Of a DNA stretch of 15,272 nucleotides, positions 6,717 to 14,170 are shown one piece after another. The notes below the pieces were generated by a model, which had not been told where the DNA came from, ran no database searches, and was given only the letters and a program-made list of their open reading frames with translations. How positions within the stretch are numbered: the stretch's first letter is position 1; each line of letters opens with the position of its first letter. The DNA is from Planctomycetaceae bacterium (lineage in GTDB: Bacteria > Planctomycetota > Planctomycetia > Planctomycetales > Planctomycetaceae), in assembly GCA_947479075.1 (NCBI GenBank), contig CANJZR010000022.1, positions 1 through 15,272 of the forward strand. Direction: 5' to 3'. The position numbers and the translations under genes are program-made.

Positions 6717-6745
6717 GACTACAGCATCGGTCGGTTGATCGTTAT
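6717..6745 (+). repeat. 25-bp direct repeat, copy 2, overlapping the 19-bp dispersed repeat
   Basis: Bases 6717-6741 repeat 6552-6576 with one difference (GCATCGG for GCATCAG). Bases 6727-6745 also match 1968-1986 at 17 of 19 positions. This shared core is therefore present three times in the window in whole or part, always outside intact genes. Confidence 0.65.
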
Positions 6746-6830
6746 CATTAAGGGCTTGACTGAACCGTGATCCGGGGCGCCTCGTTTCTCGATCGGTCGC
6801 TGGCCATTCACCCTTTTGAATCACCGTCCC

Positions 6831-8504
6831 ATGCTCAACAAGTACTCCTCGCAAATCACCCAGCCGAAGTCCCAGGGGGCCTCGCAGGCCATGCTCTACG
6901 CCACTGGCATGAGCGAAGCTGACATGAACAAGGCGCAGGTCGGTATCGCCAGCGTCTGGTACGAGGGAAATCCCTGCAACATGCACCTCCTCGACTTGGC
7001 TGCCAAGGTTAAGGAAGGGGTGACTGCTGCGGGGCTAGTCGGGATGCGGTTCAACACGATCGGCGTGAGCGACGGCATCTCGATGGGGACCGACGGGATG
7101 TCCTACTCGTTGCAGTCCCGCGAAATCATCGCCGACAGCATCGAAACCGTGATGGGGGCCCAGTGGTACGACGGCCTGATCACGATTCCTGGCTGTGACA
7201 AGAACATGCCTGGCTGTCTGATGGCGATGGGCCGTATCAACCGTCCGTCGCTGATGATCTATGGCGGCACGATTAAGCCAGGTTGCGGGGCCAAGGGCGA
7301 GAAGCTCGACATCGTCTCAGCCTTCCAGTCGTACGGGGAATACATCGGCGGCAAGATCACCGAAGACATTCGCAAGACCGTCGTGCAGAAGTCCTGCCCC
7401 GGTGCGGGTGCCTGCGGCGGGATGTACACCGCCAACACGATGGCCAGCGCGATTGAAGCGATGGGCATGAGCCTCCCCTACAGCTCCTCGATCCCCGCTG
7501 AAGACGGTGGCAAGTACCAGGAGTGTCTCGCAGCTGGGGCCGCCCTGAAGGTGCTGCTTGAAAAGGACATCAAGCCACGTGACATTATGACGCGGACTGC
7601 GTTCGAGAACGCGATGGTCCTGATTATGGTCGTCGGCGGATCAACCAACGCCGTGTTGCACCTGATCGCGATGGCCCGGGCCGTGGGCGTCGACCTGACA
7701 ATCGATGACTTCCAGAAGGTCAGCGACCGTATCCCCTTCCTGGCTGACCTCAAGCCGAGCGGAAAGTACGTGCAGGAAGATTTACATAAGGTCGGTGGTA
7801 CCCCAGCTGTGCTGAAGTACCTGCTCGAGAAGGGCCTGATCGATGGCAACTGCCTGACCGTAACAGGGAAGACGCTGGCCGAGAATCTGGCCTCGCTGCC
7901 CGGTCTGACTCCCGGGCAGGATGTGGTCCATCCACTCGAAAAGCCCATCAAGGAAACCGGCCACATCCGCATCATGCGGGGGAACTTCAGTCCCGAAGGA
8001 GCTGTCGCCAAGATCACCGGTAAGGAAGGTCTCGTCTTCAAGGGCCCTGCCCTGTGCTACGACAGCGAAGAAGACATGCTGCACGGCCTGGAGCGGAAGG
8101 AGATTAAGGGCGGCGAAGTGATCGTCATCCGTTACGAAGGTCCCAAGGGCGGACCCGGCATGCCCGAGATGCTCACCCCGACCTCGGCCATCATGGGAGC
8201 TGGTCTGGGCGACAAGGTGGCACTGATCACCGATGGCCGCTTCTCCGGCGGATCGCACGGTTTCATCGTCGGCCACGTCACCCCGGAAGCTCAGGATGGC
8301 GGCCCGATCGCCCTGGCCAAGAACGGCGACATCATCACCATCGATGCTGAGAAGAACCGCATCGATATCGATGTCAGCGACGCCGAACTGGCGAAACGGA
8401 AGGCAGCCTTCAAGGCACCCGCCTTCAAGAACACCCGCGGCACGCTCTACAAGTACATCAAGAACGTGAAGACCGCGAGCGAAGGCTGTGTCACCGACGA
8501 GTAG
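6831..8504 (+). CDS. ilvD: Dihydroxy-acid dehydratase
   Basis: This cytoplasmic Fe-S enzyme converts 2,3-dihydroxy-isovalerate and 2,3-dihydroxy-3-methylvalerate to the 2-oxo acids, the third step of valine and isoleucine synthesis. ATG 6831 gives 557 residues starting MLNKYSSQITQPKSQ, which fits the family. An upstream in-frame TTG (6816) adds five residues without a ribosome binding site. Cys49 (EGNPCN), Cys122 (PGCDKNMPGC) and Cys195 (GACGGMYTANTM) are at the positions of the three [2Fe-2S] ligands of this subfamily. Asp81, Asp123 and Lys124 fit the metal site and the carbamylated lysine. The C-terminal DGRFSGGSHGFIVGHVTPEA motif is intact. The gene stands alone, with no other ilv gene nearby, and is followed by a strong hairpin. 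Codon use is that of a highly expressed core gene. Confidence 0.97.
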   Translation: MLNKYSSQITQPKSQGASQAMLYATGMSEADMNKAQVGIASVWYEGNPCNMHLLDLAAKVKEGVTAAGLVGMRFNTIGVSDGISMGTDGMSYSLQSREIIADSIETVMGAQWYDGLITIPGCDKNMPGCLMAMGRINRPSLMIYGGTIKPGCGAKGEKLDIVSAFQSYGEYIGGKITEDIRKTVVQKSCPGAGACGGMYTANTMASAIEAMGMSLPYSSSIPAEDGGKYQECLAAGAALKVLLEKDIKPRDIMTRTAFENAMVLIMVVGGSTNAVLHLIAMARAVGVDLTIDDFQKVSDRIPFLADLKPSGKYVQEDLHKVGGTPAVLKYLLEKGLIDGNCLTVTGKTLAENLASLPGLTPGQDVVHPLEKPIKETGHIRIMRGNFSPEGAVAKITGKEGLVFKGPALCYDSEEDMLHGLERKEIKGGEVIVIRYEGPKGGPGMPEMLTPTSAIMGAGLGDKVALITDGRFSGGSHGFIVGHVTPEAQDGGPIALAKNGDIITIDAEKNRIDIDVSDAELAKRKAAFKAPAFKNTRGTLYKYIKNVKTASEGCVTDE

Positions 8505-8521
8505 TTTTCGGTTGGAATCGC

Positions 8522-8570
8522 ACGACACCGTGGATGGTCGGTCGACTGTCCGCGGTGTCGTTGTGTTTGT
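8522..8570 (+). terminator. Rho-independent-like terminator after ilvD
   Basis: ACGACACCGTGGA (8522-8534) pairs with TCCGCGGTGTCGT (8549-8561) in a 13-bp stem with one G-U pair and a 14-base loop. It starts 18 bases after the ilvD stop and is followed by the T-rich stretch TTGTGTTTGT. Confidence 0.75.
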
Positions 8571-8693
8571 AGAGAGGCCGGACAGCGAAGCACCGCCGAG
8601 CAGTGTTCGGGGTCTGGATGAGTCGTGTGTTAAGAATTGCACAACAATGGGATAGCCAGAAGTCTGAATACGCCCTCATCTTCATATCCGCAC

Positions 8694-8722
8694 TTGACCC
8701 CGCGGCACTACTGCACTAATGT
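8694..8722 (+). promoter_or_regulatory. Possible promoter of the helicase gene
   Basis: TTGACC (8694-8699) and TAATGT (8717-8722) are separated by 17 bases, which fits a sigma-70-type promoter with a good -35 and a weak -10. It would give a leader of about 55-60 bases before the TTG start. A TGTA...TACA inverted repeat follows at 8720-8734. The -10 match is poor, so this is tentative. Confidence 0.28.
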
Positions 8723-8771
8723 ATTCTGAGTACATGTCAAGCTCTTAGCAGGGCTTTGTTTTGATTTTTGC

Positions 8772-8788
8772 AGGAAGTGCCAGTTTTG
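8772..8788 (+). promoter_or_regulatory. Ribosome binding site that fixes the TTG start of the helicase
   Basis: AGGAAG at 8772-8777 followed by an 8-base gap and TTG at 8786-8788 is a well-spaced Shine-Dalgarno. It excludes the upstream TTG at 8768 and the GTG at 8777 as starts. Confidence 0.75.
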
Positions 8789-10015
8789 ATCACGTTTGAT
8801 GATTTGGGTCTCAGCACTCGCATGATGCGAGCGATTCGTTCGGTCGGTTATACGCACCCCACGCCTATTCAAGCTGAGTTCATCCCCATTGCGATTACGG
8901 GGAAGGATTGCATTGGTCAGGCTCGCACCGGCACCGGCAAGACCGCTGCGTTTGTGATCCCCATTCTGGAGACGATCGATCATCGCCTCCCTGAAGTACA
9001 GGCCATTGTCCTGTCGCCCACGCGCGAGCTGAGCGAGCAGGTGGCTGCCGAGGCGACCAAGCTCGCCGCTGAACACAACTGTCAGCCCGCCCTGCTGGTG
9101 GGTGGCCGTTCGATTGGCTCCCAGCTCAAGATGCTGGAACGCTGCCCGTCGATCGTCGTGGGAACTCCCGGACGTGTGATCGACCTGATCCAGCGTGGGG
9201 CGTTGAATCTGGCCAAGATCAAGATGGTGATTCTCGACGAGGCCGACCGGATGCTCGACATCGGTTTCCGTCCCGACATCGAACGCATCCTCCGCAAGTG
9301 CCCCGCCCAGCGTCAGACGCTGCTGCTCTCCGCCACCATGGACGCAGCTGTGCAGCGATTGGCTCAGAAGTACATGCAGTCTCCCGGCATGGTCGACCTC
9401 TCCGGTGGAGAGATCGGCCCGAGCCTGGTCGAGCAGTACTTCTGCACCGTTGACGAGAATCGCAAGTTCTCGCTGCTCGTGCGGCTGCTCTATGAAGAAC
9501 GACCACAGCAGGCGATCGTCTTCTGCCGCACCAAGCGGGGAGCGGACAAGCTGCACGCCCGGTTGGGTAAGCGACTCAAGCGGAACGTCGAAGCCATTCA
9601 CGGCGACCTGCCCCAGCGGGAACGCGACCGCGTCTTCCGCCAGCTGCGTGATGGCTCGCTGCGGCTGCTGATTGCCACCGATGTGGTCGGTCGCGGGATC
9701 GATGTCAGCGGGATCTCGCACATCATCAACTACGACCTTCCCCAGTCCTCAGACGATTACGTCCACCGCGTGGGCCGTACCGGTCGTCTCTCCTCGGACA
9801 GCAACGGGCGGGCCTTCACATTCGTGACTCCCGAAGAGGGCGACGAACTGACTCAGATCGAAATCCGCATCAATCAGATGCTGCCCGAGATGAAGTACGA
9901 AGGCCTCGAAACGGTCAACAATCGGCGCATCAAACGCCACGTCGACAAAGCCGCCGAAGCCCCCGTGGTCTCCTTCGCCGTCAGCGACGACTGGCCGGAT
10001 TTTGATACGCTGTAA
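8786..10015 (+). CDS. DEAD-box ATP-dependent RNA helicase (RhlE-like)
   Basis: This 409-residue cytoplasmic helicase unwinds RNA duplexes with ATP. All core motifs are present in order: Q motif (GYTHPTPIQ, 21-29), motif I ARTGTGKT (46-53), Ia PTRELSEQ (78-85), Ib TPGR (127-130), II DEAD (151-154), III SAT (182-184), IV IVFCRTKRGADKL, V ATDVVGRGIDV and VI HRVGRTGR. The start is TTG 8786: AGGAAG at 8772-8777 lies 8 bases before it, and the protein then begins MITFDDLGLS as family members do. TTG 8768 would place the ribosome binding site inside the gene. There is no basic or glycine-rich tail, so it is closest to short RhlE/CshA-type enzymes. Likely roles are ribosome assembly, RNA decay or cold adaptation. 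The gene has its own spacer upstream and a terminator downstream. Confidence 0.95.
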   Translation: MITFDDLGLSTRMMRAIRSVGYTHPTPIQAEFIPIAITGKDCIGQARTGTGKTAAFVIPILETIDHRLPEVQAIVLSPTRELSEQVAAEATKLAAEHNCQPALLVGGRSIGSQLKMLERCPSIVVGTPGRVIDLIQRGALNLAKIKMVILDEADRMLDIGFRPDIERILRKCPAQRQTLLLSATMDAAVQRLAQKYMQSPGMVDLSGGEIGPSLVEQYFCTVDENRKFSLLVRLLYEERPQQAIVFCRTKRGADKLHARLGKRLKRNVEAIHGDLPQRERDRVFRQLRDGSLRLLIATDVVGRGIDVSGISHIINYDLPQSSDDYVHRVGRTGRLSSDSNGRAFTFVTPEEGDELTQIEIRINQMLPEMKYEGLETVNNRRIKRHVDKAAEAPVVSFAVSDDWPDFDTL

Positions 10016-10046
10016 TCGAGTCAGTTAGTGTTACTGATCGCGAAAA

Positions 10047-10076
10047 AAAGCCCAGAGGTTGCAACCTCTGGGCTTT
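10047..10076. terminator. Perfect 30-nt palindromic bidirectional terminator
   Basis: AAAGCCCAGAGGTTG and its exact reverse complement CAACCTCTGGGCTTT adjoin, with A runs on the left and T runs on the right, so either strand yields a GC stem followed by U residues. It lies 31 bases after the helicase stop and 13 bases before the end of the converging aldehyde-dehydrogenase gene, and it serves both. Confidence 0.9.
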
Positions 10077-10089
10077 ACTCATGGGCAGT

Positions 10090-11526
10090 TCAATGAGCCG
10101 GTGGCGGGCTGTTCTGGTAGGCCCGGGCGCGGAACAGGAAGTCGATGATGTTGCCTTCGTGCGGCTGCATCCAGTGCAGCTGGTTCGTGCGAATCGGGCC
10201 GACGTTGAGTCGGTCGATGTGCGTCGCGTCGACCAGCTGGGCGGCCCAGGTTTCGTTTTTGGTAATGGCCGAGCAGACGAGGGTCTGTCCGATTCGCTTG
10301 ATCATCTCATCCTGAGGACACTCGACGACCGACGCACACGGGAACATGTATTCCATGTTCGCCAGGAAGGGGTCGGGGCTCGAAACGTGGAAAATCGTCG
10401 GACGCAGGTAATCACACCGCTCGTGTTTCACCAGACGTGGACCGTTGCGGTACTTGTCAGTGACTTCGGTACAGCCCGGCTCTCGCAGCTTCTCTTCGAT
10501 CTGGGCATTGACTCCGTCGGCGACTCCGGGGGTTGTGAACGCCGCCAGACCCGCCTTGGGGTCATTCATCGGCAGCGGAGCGACAGGGCCGAGCTTCTTC
10601 GCCAGGGCATCCGCAATCTCGGCGGTGTGCCGGCTGGCCCACACGCCCGAGGCGTTGATACACGACCGACCGCCGTTGACGAAGATGCTGTCGGCCATGA
10701 TGTCGATGTACTTTTCCCAGTCATCGACACAGTCATCGCCCAACAGGATCTTGCTGAATCCCGGGCCGTGAGCCTGCACCCGTGGGTCGCCGTGGTAGCG
10801 GTCGACGGTCGCCTGGTTTCCGAAGATCATCGAGCGCTGGCACACTTCCATCACTGCCGGGCCGCAGTCGTGTCCACCAGGATACAAGCAGAACGCCTCG
10901 CGCGGTACGCCCGCAGCTGCGAAAGCCTCGTAGACGCGATAAGGCGTCCACGGCTCGCTCGAACCGGGTTTGAGGACCAGGCCGACCTGGAGCGGAATGA
11001 CAGGCATCCAGAGCGTGTGCACACCGGGCGAGTTGGACGGCAACACCATGCCGAGCGTCGGGCTCTGGCACTGGTAGCTGAGCATCACGCCGCGGTTCTC
11101 CATGCCGTAACCGCGAGAGAGAACGTCGAACGGCAACCCGCGGGTCAGGGCCTCCAGAACCTCGCGCATGTGGGTCAGCACATACGCGTTCTTCCGCATG
11201 TTGGCGGCACACATCGCCTCGGGCAGCCCTGTCGTGGCGGACTGAATCCGGCAGAACTCTTCGGGGGACTGTGTCCCGTTACCCAGCGGCAGCGTCGCAT
11301 TTAGGTAGTAGTCCGCCGCCTTGACGCACATTTCACACAGCTGGTCGATCGAGAACTTCCGCAGCAGATCGCGGGCTTTCGCCTGCTTGCGGCCATCGAG
11401 CTTGATGATTCCCGCGTTGGCCTGGCTGACGGTGGCGAGTGTCTCACCCGTTTCGAAGTGGACAACCGGCTGCTTCTCAATGGATTCGTAAGGCTTTCCC
11501 CAGCGGATCACAGGGATGTCGAGCAT
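10090..11526 (-). CDS. Aldehyde-dehydrogenase-fold protein lacking the general-base Glu (EhpG/acyl-reductase-like)
   Basis: This 478-residue protein shows the ALDH fold: VLPSNSPGVH (oxyanion Asn165), GLVLKPGSS (Lys186), FGNQAT at 235-240 in the place of the FTGS loop, the nucleophile in NGGRSC (Cys289), and MEYMFPCASV (Glu392 region). The ELGG block with the general-base Glu is replaced by AHGPGF (252-257), so hydrolysis of the thioester is unlikely. This loss is known in acyl-CoA or acyl-transferring reductases of the superfamily. ATG 11526 has GGAAAG 8 bases upstream. The gene diverges from an adenylating enzyme at 11862 and probably acts with it: acyl-AMP passed to Cys289, then NAD(P)H reduction to an aldehyde. 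Simple aldehyde oxidation cannot be excluded from sequence. The protein is soluble with no signal peptide. Confidence 0.85.
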   Translation of the reverse strand: MLDIPVIRWGKPYESIEKQPVVHFETGETLATVSQANAGIIKLDGRKQAKARDLLRKFSIDQLCEMCVKAADYYLNATLPLGNGTQSPEEFCRIQSATTGLPEAMCAANMRKNAYVLTHMREVLEALTRGLPFDVLSRGYGMENRGVMLSYQCQSPTLGMVLPSNSPGVHTLWMPVIPLQVGLVLKPGSSEPWTPYRVYEAFAAAGVPREAFCLYPGGHDCGPAVMEVCQRSMIFGNQATVDRYHGDPRVQAHGPGFSKILLGDDCVDDWEKYIDIMADSIFVNGGRSCINASGVWASRHTAEIADALAKKLGPVAPLPMNDPKAGLAAFTTPGVADGVNAQIEEKLREPGCTEVTDKYRNGPRLVKHERCDYLRPTIFHVSSPDPFLANMEYMFPCASVVECPQDEMIKRIGQTLVCSAITKNETWAAQLVDATHIDRLNVGPIRTNQLHWMQPHEGNIIDFLFRARAYQNSPPPAH

Positions 11527-11861
11527 GGCGGGATCTTTCCAGGTGGGACAGGTGGGCAGTACAGACAGATTGTAGCCCGCCCCTCTGGTGTTGCCACCGG
11601 TCCGGCAGCAGCCTCAAGTCTGAGAGCCGAAAAAACACACCAGGCGGAGGCCACACAGGTCTCCGTTCGGGGTGGGAAAACAAGATTGGTTCCGGCCCCT
11701 CCTGCTGTTCGGCAGATTGGTTTCGTCGATTGGTTTGCTATGATCAGTCACGACTATTCCTGCCGCGATACGAGGCTGGAGCTTGCGGATGAGTGCTCAC
11801 TCTTCCGTCGCAGTTCCGTGTGATTCATCGCAGTGGGGAACTTCAACAAGGATTTCACAAC
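11527..11861. other. Divergent intergenic region between the ALDH-like and adenylating genes
   Basis: This 335-base spacer should contain the control region of both genes. A promoter for the plus-strand gene is proposed at 11717-11744; none is clear for the minus strand. A short inversion GAGTGCTCACTC lies at about 11791-11802. No gene or RNA is supported. Confidence 0.45.
11717..11744 (+). promoter_or_regulatory. Probable sigma-70-type promoter of the adenylating-enzyme gene
   Basis: TTGGTT (11717-11722), a 16-base spacer and TATGAT (11739-11744) preceded by TG one base upstream (extended -10) make a plausible promoter. Transcription would start near 11751, leaving a leader of about 110 bases before GTG 11862. 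Confidence 0.45.
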
Positions 11862-12959
11862 GTGAGCACCGATCTCGAGACCCTCGTCGCACAGGCCAAG
11901 AAGAAGCTGGATGAGCAGACCGTAGAAGTCGTCCAGCTGCATTTTCATCCGGAGCTGGGGGCACCCTATTGGCTGGAAAAGGCCAAGACCCTGAAGTTTG
12001 ATCCTCTCAAAGAGGTCAAATGCTTCGACGATCTGAAGAAGTTTCCGTTGTTCGATGACGAAGACTTGCGCGGCGGTCCAGTGACCCGGTTCCTCCCCCA
12101 GAAGTGGAAGGACCAGCCGAAGTTCGTGTTCGAGACCGGTGGAACCACGGGGATTCCGAAATCCCGCTGCGTGGTGAAGGACCACGACATCGATTACGAA
12201 GAATTTTCCCGGACGCTCCCGGATGCATCATTCCCCAAGGGGGCCAACTGGTTGATGCTCGGACCATCGGGGCCGCGGCGTCTGCGTCTGGCCATTGAGC
12301 ATCTGTGCCAGTTCCGGGGCGGGATCTGTTTCTGTGTCGACCTCGACCCGCGTTATGTGGTCAAGCTCCTCAAGAAGGGCGATACCGCTGGGGCCAAGGC
12401 CTATGCCGATCACGTGATTGATCAGGCGATGACAATTCTTTCTGCCAATCACAACATCCAGTGTGCCTTCGCCACGCCGAAGCTGCTCGAAGCTCTGGCT
12501 CTGCGTTTGATCGACAAGGGATCGAGCCTCGAAGAGGTCGGAATCAAGGGGGTCTTCTGCGGTGGTACTGAAATGACCTCGCAGTGGATTCGATTCGCTG
12601 TCGAGGAACTGCTCGGCCCGGGTGTGTTCATCACTCCAACGTACGGCAATACGCTGATGGGGCTCGCCTGCGGTAAGCCAGTCACAGCCGAAGAGAACTA
12701 CAAGATCGCCTACTTTGCTCCCCAGCCGCGTGCTGTCGTCGAAGTGGTCGACTTCAAGAACTATGACCAGGTTGTCGGCTACGGCGAGACGGGGCGTGTG
12801 AAGCTCTACACTCTGACCCACGAGCTGTTCATTCCCGGTTTCATGGAACGTGACGAAGGCGAACGCGAAAAGCCCTGGCCGAAGTTCCCCTGGGACGGCA
12901 TCAGCGGAACGCGTCCGTTCCACGAGTTCGCCAAAACGACCGTCGTTGGCGTGTACTAA
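11862..12959 (+). CDS. Short ANL-superfamily adenylating enzyme (EhpF/PaaK-like)
   Basis: This 365-residue soluble protein belongs to the adenylate-forming superfamily. The P-loop-like motif is FETGGTTGIPKSR (about 85-97), the A5 equivalent is TPTYGNTLMGLA, and the A7 equivalent is YGETGRVKLYTLTHELFIPG. The protein stops about 50 residues later with EFAKTTVVGVY. PaaK-type ligases (about 430 aa) continue into a C-terminal lid domain carrying the catalytic Lys; here that domain seems absent, as in EhpF (41 kDa) of D-alanylgriseoluteic acid synthesis. GTG 11862 is chosen because AAGGA stands 9 bases upstream. An open extension to 11793 has no ribosome binding site. There is no C-terminal acceptor Cys as in LuxE. 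The likely role is activation of a carboxylic acid to acyl-AMP for the divergent ALDH-like partner. The substrate is unknown; a plain CoA ligase is the alternative. Confidence 0.85.
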   Translation: MSTDLETLVAQAKKKLDEQTVEVVQLHFHPELGAPYWLEKAKTLKFDPLKEVKCFDDLKKFPLFDDEDLRGGPVTRFLPQKWKDQPKFVFETGGTTGIPKSRCVVKDHDIDYEEFSRTLPDASFPKGANWLMLGPSGPRRLRLAIEHLCQFRGGICFCVDLDPRYVVKLLKKGDTAGAKAYADHVIDQAMTILSANHNIQCAFATPKLLEALALRLIDKGSSLEEVGIKGVFCGGTEMTSQWIRFAVEELLGPGVFITPTYGNTLMGLACGKPVTAEENYKIAYFAPQPRAVVEVVDFKNYDQVVGYGETGRVKLYTLTHELFIPGFMERDEGEREKPWPKFPWDGISGTRPFHEFAKTTVVGVY

Positions 12960-12973
12960 GCGGTCGACTCACA

Positions 12974-12998
12974 GCTGGCCTCGCTCGTCGAGGCCAGC
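12974..12998 (+). terminator. Hairpin after the adenylating-enzyme gene
   Basis: GCTGGCCTCG and CGAGGCCAGC form a perfect 10-bp stem around CTCGT, 15 bases after the stop. Only GTTCGGTT follows, so the U tract is weak. It separates this gene from the cytochrome gene 54 bases on. Confidence 0.55.
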
Positions 12999-13051
12999 GT
13001 TCGGTTGGCCTGGAATGACTCTCTGGACGGAACTGCTCCTCGGAGACCGGA

Positions 13052-14170
13052 ATGACCTTGCGGGTGTGGATCACCGTTCTGGCAATCGGATCGGGATCCG
13101 TTGTAGGGGGCTGTTCCGGCAAGTCCGAGACGACTGCGCCCGTGGCACAACCACCGGTGTCGACAGCCCCCGCTGCGGGCGGAGCTCCTTCCGCGCCTGC
13201 CCCAGTTGCCGCGACCGCAAAGCCTGCCATTGATCCGGCCCACCCGGAGACCAAGTGGATCGGAACCATCCCGTACGATGTATTCTACGACCAGCCGCTG
13301 GTGGTGGCGTCTGATACGACTCCGGTCAGCGGCGCTGCTCCTGCTCCTGCTCAAGCTTCGACGAGCGCCCCCGCGACGACAGCCTCCTCGCCTTCGGAAC
13401 CCGCAGACCCGGCTGTGACGCCTGCCCCATCGAAGGGAAGCACGCCAGCCGTGGAGTCCGGGCGCAACGATTGGGGCAAGATTATTCCGCTCGATCTGGC
13501 CCTCGAAGCGGTCAAGGTCGCGCGGACCGAGATGAACGCCAGCCTGCAGACCGTTCCAAAGTACAACGCCGGTCTCATCACTATTCAGCAGAATGCCGCA
13601 TTGATGGGGATGCTCGCCATCGTGATTGCCGAGCACCCTGAGGCTGCGAACTGGAAGGCCAAGGCCAAGTACGTCCGCGACCTCTGCTCTGAGATTCAGG
13701 GGAAGGCGACGGAAAAAGGCGGAGCTGCGAAACAGGCGACAAGCGACCTGTTCGAACAGATCACGACAATCCTCGACGGCGGCAGTCCCCCGGAGAAAGA
13801 GTCGCAGGACTCCGTGCCCTACGTCGAGGTCGCCGATCGTTCTGAGATGATGAAAATCATTGATAAGACGATGAACCATCTCAAGTCGAACATCGGCGAT
13901 GCCAAGCGGATGAAAGAACAGGCGAACGAAGTGACACGAGACCTCTCGGTGTTGCGGGCTCTCGGTGTTATGATGAGTGACCCCAGCTACGACGCCGCGG
14001 ATAACCCCGAATATCAGACCTACACCAAGGCCTTCATTGACGGAGCGGCACTGGGCGTCGAAGCCGTGAAGACCGATAAGTTCGACGAGTTTCAGACGGC
14101 ACTCAACCGATTGAACACCAGCTGCAACGATTGTCACCCGAAATTCAGGAGTCAGGACAGTGGGAACTGA
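13052..14170 (+). CDS. Cytochrome c'-like (class II) c-type cytochrome lipoprotein
   Basis: The N-terminus MTLRVWITVLAIGSGSVVGG ends in Cys21 of a lipobox (VGGC), so the protein is lipid-anchored outside the cytoplasmic membrane. Residues about 25-140 are a Pro/Ala/Ser/Thr-rich linker (GGAPSAPAPVAATAK, AAPAPAQASTSAPATTASS). The rest is helical (LALEAVKVARTEMNASL, AALMGMLAIVIAEHPEAANW, MMKIIDKTMNHLKSNI). It closes with a single heme site CNDCH (Cys358, Cys361, His362) ten residues before the end, the place where cytochrome c' proteins bind heme. ATG 13052 has GGAG 6 bases upstream. The next gene overlaps its last 11 bases, so the two are cotranscribed. The function may be electron transfer or gas/oxidant binding; the axial ligand is not evident. 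Some planctomycete heme proteins with only this motif remain uncharacterised. Confidence 0.85.
   Translation: MTLRVWITVLAIGSGSVVGGCSGKSETTAPVAQPPVSTAPAAGGAPSAPAPVAATAKPAIDPAHPETKWIGTIPYDVFYDQPLVVASDTTPVSGAAPAPAQASTSAPATTASSPSEPADPAVTPAPSKGSTPAVESGRNDWGKIIPLDLALEAVKVARTEMNASLQTVPKYNAGLITIQQNAALMGMLAIVIAEHPEAANWKAKAKYVRDLCSEIQGKATEKGGAAKQATSDLFEQITTILDGGSPPEKESQDSVPYVEVADRSEMMKIIDKTMNHLKSNIGDAKRMKEQANEVTRDLSVLRALGVMMSDPSYDAADNPEYQTYTKAFIDGAALGVEAVKTDKFDEFQTALNRLNTSCNDCHPKFRSQDSGN

Noticed and set aside
6483..6986. Minus-strand open frame of 167 codons upstream of and overlapping ilvD
   Set aside because: It overlaps the ilvD start antisense and translates the direct-repeat region into low-information peptide.
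7782..8642. Minus-strand open frame opposite the 3' half of ilvD
   Set aside because: It is antisense to a certain ilvD and shows no motif of its own.
8708..9721. Long minus-strand open frame opposite the helicase
   Set aside because: The plus strand carries all DEAD-box motifs; the antisense frame has no recognisable family.
10081..11304. Long plus-strand open frame opposite the ALDH-like gene
   Set aside because: It is exactly antisense to a gene with clear ALDH motifs, and its translation is rich in Arg, His and Val without any domain.
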